Source: F1-120-MAGs023 sp038228615 (lineage in GTDB: Bacteria > Actinomycetota > Acidimicrobiia > IMCC26256 > PALSA-610). Taken from it: a DNA stretch of 5,126 nt. The stretch is taken from the NCBI GenBank assembly GCA_038228615.1, contig JBBRPC010000271.1, positions 1-5,126 of the forward strand, given 5' to 3'. The position numbers and the translations under genes are program-made. Under the pieces are notes generated by a model that saw nothing but the letters and a program-made list of their open reading frames with translations, had not been told where the DNA came from and did not search any database. Positions 1-4,846 of the stretch are shown here, piece after piece (position 1 is the stretch's first letter; every line of letters begins with the position of its first letter).

Positions 1-329
1 ACAATCTTGAAGAGACCGTCTACCGCAACAATCTGGAAGCGGCCGATGTCATCGCTCGGGAACTGCGGCTACGCGATATCGGCGGGATTATCGTGATCGA
101 CTTCATTGACATGGAGATCAAAGCAAACCGGGAAAACGTGGAACGCACCTTTCGGGAGGCGCTCGCGCGTGACAAGACCCGCACCCAGACCTATCCGATC
201 TCTGATCTCGGCCTCCTCGAAATGACGAGAAAGCGCGTTTCGGAGGGTCTGATCGAGTCGTTCAGCCAAACGTGCGATCATTGCGAAGGCAGAGGATTCC
301 TCATCGATCGGTCGAGCTACGAGGAATAG
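1..329 (+). CDS. rne: Rne/Rng-family endoribonuclease, C-terminal part (5' end outside window)
   Basis: Single-strand-specific endoribonuclease of the RNase E/G family, acting in rRNA/tRNA maturation and mRNA decay. Reading from base 3, 108 residues are visible before the TAG at 327-329. The segment RNNLEAADVIARELRLRDIG (8-27) followed by IIVIDFIDM (29-37) is the family signature of the DNase I-like catalytic subdomain. By alignment with E. coli RNase E, D33 corresponds to the Mg2+ ligand D346. LGLLEMTRKR (69-78) is also conserved. C91-D-H-C94 followed by EGRG is the Zn-link, where two cysteines from each of two protomers hold a zinc ion. The protein stops only 14 residues after C94, so the small domain and scaffold arm that follow the Zn-link in E. 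coli RNase E are absent. The gene lies just upstream of rplU-rpmA, a frequent arrangement. The family assignment is very secure; E versus G cannot be decided from this end. Confidence 0.95.
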   Translation, partial: NLEETVYRNNLEAADVIARELRLRDIGGIIVIDFIDMEIKANRENVERTFREALARDKTRTQTYPISDLGLLEMTRKRVSEGLIESFSQTCDHCEGRGFLIDRSSYEE

Positions 330-374
330 CACAACCCGGTTGAGAGCATCTCAGGGCGAGCCGCTAGCCTCTTA

Positions 375-410
375 CGGTCTCCCGGCAGGTTTCATTGCGG
401 GTCTACACCG
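375..410 (+). promoter_or_regulatory. possible hairpin in the rplU leader
   Basis: The 91 nt between the ribonuclease stop and the rplU start can form a two-part stem just upstream of the Shine-Dalgarno. CGGT (375-378) pairs with ACCG (407-410), and CCCG (381-384) pairs with CGGG (398-401), with an asymmetric internal loop and a 13-nt apical loop. The structure ends one base before the AGGAAA (411-416) that serves rplU. Autoregulatory leaders are known for several ribosomal-protein operons, including L21 leaders in some bacteria. I do not recognise a specific known leader here, and the stem is short enough to be chance. Confidence 0.3.
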
Positions 411-420
411 AGGAAAATTC

Positions 421-723
421 ATGTATGCAGTAGTCGAAACTGGTGGCAAGCAGTACCGGGTTGAAGAAGGACAACGGCTCGCCGTCGAGATCCTCACTGA
501 GGAGACGGTCTCATTGAAGCCTGTCCTAGTTGTTGATGGCGAAGAAGTTCTCGCGACGCCGTCGCAACTTGCTGGCGCGAAGGTGACGGCCAACGTTGTT
601 GGAGCGACGCGCGGCCCGAAAATCAACGGATTCACGTATAAAGACAAGACGAACCAGCGCAACCGCTATGGCCACCGTCAGCACTACAGCGAGATCGAAA
701 TCATCTCGATCTCGAAAGGGTGA
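421..723 (+). CDS. rplU: 50S ribosomal protein L21
   Basis: Structural protein of the large ribosomal subunit that binds 23S rRNA; 100 residues, the usual length for bL21. The N-terminus MYAVVETGGKQYRVEEGQRL is the diagnostic bL21 start. The C-terminal part has the expected GPKINGFTYKDKTNQRNRYG and the terminal strand EIEIISI. The ATG at 421 is preferred over an in-frame TTG at 340 because homology begins exactly at MYAVVETGG and AGGAAA (411-416) sits at a good distance upstream. rpmA follows after 5 nt, so the two are co-transcribed as in almost all bacteria. Transcription may come from the 91-nt leader, from the upstream ribonuclease gene, or from both. Nothing unusual is seen in the protein. 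Confidence 0.98.
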   Translation: MYAVVETGGKQYRVEEGQRLAVEILTEETVSLKPVLVVDGEEVLATPSQLAGAKVTANVVGATRGPKINGFTYKDKTNQRNRYGHRQHYSEIEIISISKG

Positions 724-728
724 TCTAA

Positions 729-989
729 ATGTCGAAGAAAAAAGGCGCTGGCTCGTCACGCAACGGCCGCGATTCCAATGCACAACGACTCGGTGTGAAA
801 CGTTTCGGCGGTGAGCTTGTGAGCGCGGGGACGATCATCATCCGCCAGCGCGGCACGCAATGGCACCCGGGCAACAACGTTGGCAAAGGCGGCGACGATA
901 CGTTGTTTGCGCTTGCTGATGGTCACGTCAAGTTCGGTCACCGTCGCGGGCGACGTTTGATCGACGTGATTCCTTCCGCTGCCGAATAG
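729..989 (+). CDS. rpmA: 50S ribosomal protein L27
   Basis: Large-subunit ribosomal protein whose flexible N-terminus reaches the peptidyl transferase centre; 86 residues, standard length for bL27. MSKKKGAGSSRNGRDSNAQR and LGVKRFGGELVSAGTIIIRQ, then RGTQWHPGNNVGKGGDDTLF, are textbook bL27. The second residue is Ser and the next three are Lys, against the common MAHKKG start. There is no N-terminal extension of the kind cleaved by the Prp protease in Firmicutes. The ATG is 5 nt after the rplU stop, and the Shine-Dalgarno-like AAAGGG (715-720) lies inside the last codons of rplU, which suggests coupled translation. Two hairpins follow the gene, and obgE, the common third gene of this operon, is not downstream. 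Confidence 0.98.
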   Translation: MSKKKGAGSSRNGRDSNAQRLGVKRFGGELVSAGTIIIRQRGTQWHPGNNVGKGGDDTLFALADGHVKFGHRRGRRLIDVIPSAAE

Positions 990-1006
990 GAATATTGGCG
1001 CGGCAC

Positions 1007-1034
1007 CAGCCCTGCCCGGCGCGGCTGTCATTTT
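1007..1034 (+). terminator. possible rpmA terminator, first of two hairpins
   Basis: CAGCC (1007-1011) pairs with GGCTG (1023-1027). Two further G-C pairs (1014-1015 with 1021-1022) can form inside it across a small bulge. The stem is followed by TCATTTT (1028-1034), a short U-rich tail. It lies 17 nt after the rpmA stop. The stem is short and the tail imperfect, so this is a moderate candidate. An 8-bp direct repeat GGCGCGGC (997-1004 and 1018-1025) overlaps it. Confidence 0.45.
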
Positions 1035-1041
1035 GTACCGA

Positions 1042-1066
1042 TTGGGGCAGCCTTGTGCTGCCCCAA
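1042..1066 (+). terminator. strong hairpin, likely rpmA terminator
   Basis: A perfect 10-bp inverted repeat: TTGGGGCAGC (1042-1051) and GCTGCCCCAA (1057-1066) around a 5-nt loop CTTGT. It lies 52 nt after the rpmA stop and before the next operon. It lacks a clear run of T afterwards (CCTCCTTGTTGG follows), as is common for terminators in GC-rich actinobacteria. A second, weaker stem, CCAAC (1063-1067) with GTTGG (1074-1078), shares bases with the right arm and could compete with it. Termination of the ribosomal-protein transcript is the simplest role. Confidence 0.7.
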
Positions 1067-1196
1067 CCTCCTTGTTGGAATCAGACGGCCGTTGGCGTTG
1101 TCCTCGTGATGGACCATTTCCCACCGCGATCAAGGTCGTTCCTCACCGTTTTCTTGTACTCGTGGACGATGCTGTCTGTGTACCCGAGGAGGGACC
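1067..1196 (+). promoter_or_regulatory. upstream region of the redox operon with strong Shine-Dalgarno
   Basis: This non-coding stretch separates the terminator hairpins from the first gene of the redox operon and should contain its promoter. I see no convincing -35/-10 pair; TTGTAC (1154-1159) has only a poor -10 partner. The clear signal is GAGGAGGG at 1186-1193, with the AGGAGG core at 1187-1192 and 4 nt to the ATG at 1197. It is the strongest ribosome binding site in the window and fixes the start of the next gene. Confidence 0.5.
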
Positions 1197-1643
1197 ATGT
1201 CGGTCACACGACGAATCCATGAACGCAACGACGGGCTGCGCCGAGTGTCGCGCCTCACCACAATCACCCTCGCTGGCGGGATGGTCCTGTCTGGCATTTT
1301 TTCGGTCCTCGCACAGCACGCATTCGCCGGGACGGTCCAGCGCAAGGCGAGCCTGATCGCGTCGAGTCGCATCCCAGCTATTGCCGCAACAAATGGTCCC
1401 GATTCGACGACGACCACCGCACCCGATGCTCCGTTGAGCGGCGACACAACCCCGACATCGCAAACGTCGCCGACTCCGCAGTCGACAACGTCGAAGAAGC
1501 GCCACCATAAATGGCACCCTGCAGCTACGACGGCACCTGGCGCCGTGCATCACGTTCGTCGTTCGTCGACCACGACAGCCGCGCCGTGGACGCCACCCCC
1601 AACGTACGACACGATCCCCCAGGTCGTGTCGGGGGGTTCGTGA
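1197..1643 (+). CDS. small secreted or membrane-anchored Thr/Ser/Pro-rich protein, function unknown
   Basis: 148 residues, not assignable to a named family. The N-terminus is basic (R5, R6, R10, R15, R16, R19). A hydrophobic segment follows at about 21-43, ending HAFA-GT (41-46), which could be a signal-peptidase site or a single membrane anchor. The rest (about 65-148) is low-complexity and probably disordered: Thr/Ser/Pro stretches (70-99 and 123-136) around a basic, His-rich patch KKRHHKWH (100-107) and HHVRR (118-122). The last residues are QVVSGGS. It is expected to lie outside the membrane. It has the best ribosome binding site of the operon, and its stop overlaps the apbE start (GTGA, 1640-1643). 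In related redox clusters an FMN_bind-domain protein often stands next to apbE; no such domain is visible here. It may be a carrier, linker or assembly factor for the redox proteins, or a minimal flavinylation substrate; this is inference. The coding call itself is well supported by the ribosome binding site, signal-like N-terminus and overlap. Confidence 0.85.
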   Translation: MSVTRRIHERNDGLRRVSRLTTITLAGGMVLSGIFSVLAQHAFAGTVQRKASLIASSRIPAIAATNGPDSTTTTAPDAPLSGDTTPTSQTSPTPQSTTSKKRHHKWHPAATTAPGAVHHVRRSSTTTAAPWTPPPTYDTIPQVVSGGS

Positions 1644-2584
1644 CCGGGTTCGCCCGTTTCGAATTTCGCGCGCTTGGAACGGGAGCGGTCGTAGTAACGA
1701 CTGATCCCGATGCGCTGATGGTCGTGCTCGATGCGGTGAACACAGAGCTGCACGCCGTCGATCAATCCTGTAGCCGATTTCGAGATGACTCCGACCTCGC
1801 GCGGCTCAATTGCGCCAACGGCGCACCGTATCCAGTCAATGGCGACTTCTACGGTGCGCTGTCGGTGGCGTTGCGAGCAGCCGAAGTCACCGATGGCGAC
1901 CTTGATCCAACGATCGGAGCGACGTTGCGCCTGCTCGGATACGACCGAAATTTTGATGACATCGACGCAAACGGGGCTGGCGTCGTCACGTTGGCTCGCA
2001 CTGCAAGTTGGCGCGATATCGAAGTCGACGAAGCGAAGCGAACAGTGAGGCTTCCCAAAAATGTGCAACTCGATTTCGGCGCGACTGCCAAGGCGTGGGC
2101 TGCGGATCGCGCGGTCGCTTCGGGGTCGGCGGTCGGTGATTGCGGTGTGCTCGTCAGCCTCGGCGGCGACATTGCCGTGGCTGGAGAGGCGCCAGACGGT
2201 GGGTGGATTGTCGGGATTGCCGACTCCCACGCTGTCCCGCTCGACGCAGTGAATACTTCGGTGGCAATTGCGTCCGGTGGCCTCGCGACGTCGTCGGTTA
2301 CTGCCCGTCGCTGGCGTCGCGGCACTCGCGAAATGCATCACATCATCGATCCTGAGACAATGCTTCCCGCTACTGAATGCTGGCGGACCGTGAGTGTCGC
2401 TGCGGCATCATGTGTCGACGCGAATATCGCGTCGACGACGTCGATCATTCGAGGCGAACGCGCGGTGGAATGGCTATCGACGCTCGGGCTACCGGCCCGT
2501 TGCGTGCGTACCGACGGCGACGTGCGGTGCTTGAACGGATGGCCTCTCGAAGAGATGCCCGGGCCCGACAGCGACGCCCGATGA
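1640..2584 (+). CDS. apbE: FAD:protein FMN transferase (ApbE family)
   Basis: ApbE enzymes use Mg2+ and FAD to attach FMN covalently to a Thr/Ser of a target protein. 314 residues, normal for the family. Motifs in order: FRALGTGAVV near the N-terminus; SRFRDDSDLARLN from S45; TDGDLDPTIG and LGYDR before residue 105; LDFGATAKAWAADRA from L144, matching the LDLGGIAKGYAADRA family motif; LVSLGGDIAVAG from L171; HHIIDPETMLPA from H233; CVDANIAST from C258, whose D260 is in the place of the metal-binding Asp. The GTG at 1640 is chosen because homology starts a few residues later and it overlaps the upstream stop (GTGA). A G-run at 1631-1636 may act as ribosome binding site, although closely spaced. 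Longer in-frame starts would only read the previous gene out of frame. No signal peptide or lipobox is seen, although many ApbE proteins are exported lipoproteins, so the product may be cytoplasmic. It overlaps the next gene by ATGA. Confidence 0.95.
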   Translation: MTGFARFEFRALGTGAVVVTTDPDALMVVLDAVNTELHAVDQSCSRFRDDSDLARLNCANGAPYPVNGDFYGALSVALRAAEVTDGDLDPTIGATLRLLGYDRNFDDIDANGAGVVTLARTASWRDIEVDEAKRTVRLPKNVQLDFGATAKAWAADRAVASGSAVGDCGVLVSLGGDIAVAGEAPDGGWIVGIADSHAVPLDAVNTSVAIASGGLATSSVTARRWRRGTREMHHIIDPETMLPATECWRTVSVAAASCVDANIASTTSIIRGERAVEWLSTLGLPARCVRTDGDVRCLNGWPLEEMPGPDSDAR

Positions 2585-3288
2585 CATCTACCGCCGCCGT
2601 AACAAGCAGCCAGGCGTTGTGGTTCGCGTCGAGGGGCACCGGCGTTGTGTGTTTGTTGTTGCTCACGGCATCATTCGTGCTCGGCATCGTCACGACGATG
2701 CGAGTTGAGACGCGCGGGTGGCCTCGGTTCATTCTCGCAGCGATGCATCGCAACGTGTCGCTGCTCATTTTGATCTTCCTCGCTGTGCATATCGTGACGA
2801 CAGTTGTTGATGCGTTTGCTCCAATCCATTACCTCGACGCGATCATCCCATTTCAGTCTCCGTACCGCACCGTGTGGCTCGGTCTCGGGACCGTTGCGTG
2901 CGATCTTTTGATCGCGTTGACGATTACCAGCCTGATTCGAGTGCGGTTGGGCTATTCCGTTTGGCGCGCGGTCCATTGGCTTGCCTACGCATGTTGGCCG
3001 ATCGCGTTGGTGCATGGTCTTGGCACCGGGAGCGATGCCCAAGCTTCGTGGATGACGTGGCTTGTGGTTGCTTCGCTGGCAATGGTGTTGGTAGCTGCTG
3101 GATGGCGCATCACCGCAACGCCGGCGTCACAGAATCGTGTGCGTTGGGGGGCCGCGGCTGCGCTTGTGATCGTTCCCGTCGTGATGCTGTGGTGGGCGAG
3201 AACCGGTCCGCTCCAGCCTGGATGGTCGCATTCGTTCCGGAAATCTCCGACCACTTCGACGGTGCCACAAGCCACGGGAACGAGGTAA
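2581..3288 (+). CDS. ferric reductase-like transmembrane haem protein
   Basis: 235-residue integral membrane protein of the ferric reductase-like transmembrane type (the MsrQ/NOX/FRE haem domain superfamily). Six hydrophobic segments are seen at about 19-39, 59-79, 98-119, 130-147, 158-177 and 189-206. Four histidines sit as two pairs: H56 and H70 (MHRN, AVHI) near or in helix 2, and H132 and H145 (AVHW, LVHG) in helix 4. This fits two stacked b-haems, one towards each face of the membrane. There is no FAD/NAD(P)-binding reductase domain, so electrons must come from a separate protein; the next two genes are good candidates. The start ATG overlaps the apbE stop (ATGA, 2581-2584), and upstream in-frame codons are apbE sequence read out of frame. 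The C-terminal tail GPLQPGW plus about 20 polar residues is probably outside the membrane. The family call is secure; direction of electron flow and terminal acceptor are unknown. Confidence 0.9.
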   Translation: MTSTAAVTSSQALWFASRGTGVVCLLLLTASFVLGIVTTMRVETRGWPRFILAAMHRNVSLLILIFLAVHIVTTVVDAFAPIHYLDAIIPFQSPYRTVWLGLGTVACDLLIALTITSLIRVRLGYSVWRAVHWLAYACWPIALVHGLGTGSDAQASWMTWLVVASLAMVLVAAGWRITATPASQNRVRWGAAAALVIVPVVMLWWARTGPLQPGWSHSFRKSPTTSTVPQATGTR

Positions 3289-3290
3289 TG

Positions 3291-4628
3291 ATGACATCGC
3301 AGTCCGGTGCTGAGCGACAATCACGTGCTGTTGAGGATCGAGCGAATCAGGCGTCAGATGCGCCAAGTTCAGGTCGGCGCCTCTTCGCGTTGGTGGATGG
3401 TGTCGGCGCTACCGCGTTGGAGACACATCGGGGTCACTACGCGGAGCCGCCAGTACCTTCGCGCGCCCGGCCGAAATTGATTGATGCCATCGAACGCTCT
3501 GGTTTGCGAGGACGCGGCGGGGCTGGCTTCCCGACTGGCGTGAAAATGCAAGCGGTCGCTTCGCGACGACGTCAACCGGTTGTGGTGGTGAATGGAACCG
3601 AAGGTGAGCCGATCAGCCGCAAGGATGCGACCTTGTTGCAACTCCAACCGCACCTTGTGCTCGACGGAGCGGCGCTTGCTGCTGCCGCTGTTGGTGCGAA
3701 CGCCGTATTCATCTGTATCGAACGAACGCAGCAGCATTCCATCGACGCTGTCAGCATTGCCTTGGCCGAACGGTTCCGCGCCGAACCGAACGGTGTCGCT
3801 ATGGCGCTGAAACCCACGCCGCCGCGGTACGTCGCTGGTGAAGAAACAGCATTGGTGCACTGGCTCAATGGCGGCGAAGCGAAACCGACGCGTACTCCAC
3901 CACGTCCCTTCGAAAAAGGCGTTGGGGGACATCCGACGTTGATCGACAATGTCGAAACGCTGGCGCACGTCACCCAGATTGTGCAATACGGGCCGTCGTG
4001 GTTTCGATCGATTGGTACAGCATCGGAGCCGGGCACGGCGTTGATGACGCTCAGTGGAGCGATCAATCGCCCCGCGGTGTACGAAGCCCCGGTCGGTGCA
4101 CGTCTCGGCGCGCTGCTTGAGCGTGCTGGAACGCCGCACGGCATTGGCGCGGTGTTGGTGGGCGGGTACTTTGGGAGTTGGCTCGACGCCAGAACTGCCG
4201 GACAAGCGAGGATGAGCAACGAATTCCTGCGGCCGCTTGGCGGCGGTCTTGGTTGTGGCGCTGTCGCAGTGTTGCCATCGCAATGTTGTGGCGTGCTCGA
4301 AAGTGCTCGGGTCATGCGTTGGATGGCCGACGAATCCGCAGGACAATGTGGGCCGTGCGTGAACGGGCTCGACGCGATCGCCGCGACGATGCGAAACGTT
4401 GCCGCGGGACGGGCCGGACTCGACGCGCTTGCAACGCTCGAACGCTGGGCGGGTCAGGTCGACGGTCGTGGTGCCTGTCGTTTCCCGGATGGCGCCATCA
4501 GATTCTTACGGAGCGCCATGGCCGTGTTTGCCGAAGATTTCCGAGACCACGCGCGCGGCCACCCGTGCCTTCATGTTCGTGCGCCGCGGGTGCTTCCTAT
4601 TCCGACGATCGAAGCGGGGTGGCGATGA
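3291..4628 (+). CDS. NuoF-like FMN/iron-sulfur oxidoreductase subunit with SLBB domain
   Basis: 445 residues resembling the NADH-binding subunit of complex I (NuoF/Nqo1) and the flavin subunits of related hydrogenases and dehydrogenases. The FMN/NADH fold shows GLRGRGGAGFPTGVKM (71-86), NGTEGEP (101-107, in place of NADESEP), YVAGEETAL from Y180 and LIDNVETLA from L217. An SLBB domain starts near L251 (LMTLSGAINRPAVYEAPVG). The C-terminal Fe-S region is ESAGQCGPC, giving C353 and C356, with C396 in GRGACRFPDG. Canonical NuoF has CxxCxxC plus a distant Cys; here the first Cys is A350. Spare cysteines C322, C332 and C333 lie upstream. No NuoE or NuoG partner is nearby; the partners appear to be the haem membrane protein and the ferredoxin. 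The ATG at 3291 has GAGG (3282-3285) 5 nt upstream; the ATG at 3288, overlapping the previous stop, is equally possible and adds one Met. The product is likely cytoplasmic and oxidises NAD(P)H or exchanges electrons with the ferredoxin; the substrate is not proven. Confidence 0.9.
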   Translation: MTSQSGAERQSRAVEDRANQASDAPSSGRRLFALVDGVGATALETHRGHYAEPPVPSRARPKLIDAIERSGLRGRGGAGFPTGVKMQAVASRRRQPVVVVNGTEGEPISRKDATLLQLQPHLVLDGAALAAAAVGANAVFICIERTQQHSIDAVSIALAERFRAEPNGVAMALKPTPPRYVAGEETALVHWLNGGEAKPTRTPPRPFEKGVGGHPTLIDNVETLAHVTQIVQYGPSWFRSIGTASEPGTALMTLSGAINRPAVYEAPVGARLGALLERAGTPHGIGAVLVGGYFGSWLDARTAGQARMSNEFLRPLGGGLGCGAVAVLPSQCCGVLESARVMRWMADESAGQCGPCVNGLDAIAATMRNVAAGRAGLDALATLERWAGQVDGRGACRFPDGAIRFLRSAMAVFAEDFRDHARGHPCLHVRAPRVLPIPTIEAGWR

Positions 4629-4846
4629 AATATCGCATTGTGGTGGATCCGATCGGATGTGTCGGTCACCGAATCTGCGCCGATCTGTTTCCTGAACGGA
4701 TCACTCTCGATGACTGGGGCTATCCAATTATCGATCCGAAGCCGATTACGCCGAACCTGTTAGAACATGCTCGGCGCGCCATCGATGGGTGTCCGACGCT
4801 CGCGTTACGGCTTGAAAAGATTGCGACCGAACGCTCTCGCAAATAG
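4625..4846 (+). CDS. single-cluster ferredoxin, CxxHxxC type
   Basis: 73-residue cytoplasmic electron carrier. The start VDPIGCVGHRICADLFPE and the later WGYP, HARRAI and DGCPTLALRL are the pattern of short actinobacterial ferredoxins, such as those that serve P450s. The cluster ligands are C12, C18 and C56 (followed by Pro). The usual second Cys of a [4Fe-4S] motif is H15 (C-V-G-H-R-I-C), so the cluster is expected to be [3Fe-4S] or a [4Fe-4S] with a non-Cys ligand. The start is fixed by homology, by GGGG (4616-4619) at 5 nt, and by an ATGA overlap with the end of the NuoF-like gene (4625-4628). It is last in the operon and most likely exchanges electrons with the NuoF-like flavin protein and/or the haem membrane protein. 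Confidence 0.93.
   Translation: MKYRIVVDPIGCVGHRICADLFPERITLDDWGYPIIDPKPITPNLLEHARRAIDGCPTLALRLEKIATERSRK

Noticed and set aside
340..370. rplU promoter TTGAGA (340-345) with TAGCCT (365-370)
   Set aside because: The spacer of 19 nt is long and the match is weak. TACGGT (373-378) is another -10-like hexamer without a -35. None is good enough to annotate.
340..420. Longer rplU product starting at TTG 340
   Set aside because: The extra 27 residues do not belong to L21. The canonical MYAVVETGG start at 421 has its own ribosome binding site.
997..1025. Direct repeat GGCGCGGC (997-1004, 1018-1025) as a possible attachment or insertion scar
   Set aside because: Eight bases of GC-rich sequence 13 nt apart with no integrase, transposase or inverted ends in the window. 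It is likely chance or part of the terminator hairpin.
1077..1100. ECF-type promoter GGAATC with CGTT upstream of the redox operon
   Set aside because: The spacing between the two boxes is only 13 nt, too short for the usual ECF layout, and no sigma factor gene is near.
1554..1567. Tandem GTTCGTC repeat
   Set aside because: Only two 7-bp copies inside a low-complexity Arg/Ser coding stretch; best explained by codon composition.
1550..2341. Long - strand open frame (263 codons) opposite apbE
   Set aside because: No family features. It is opposite a well-supported ApbE and has the composition of a shadow frame.
3369..4346. Long - strand open frame (325 codons) opposite the NuoF-like gene
   Set aside because: Its translation has no recognisable motif and is rich in Arg, Ser and His, as expected of an antisense shadow in GC-rich DNA. 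The + strand carries a clear NuoF-like protein over the same stretch.
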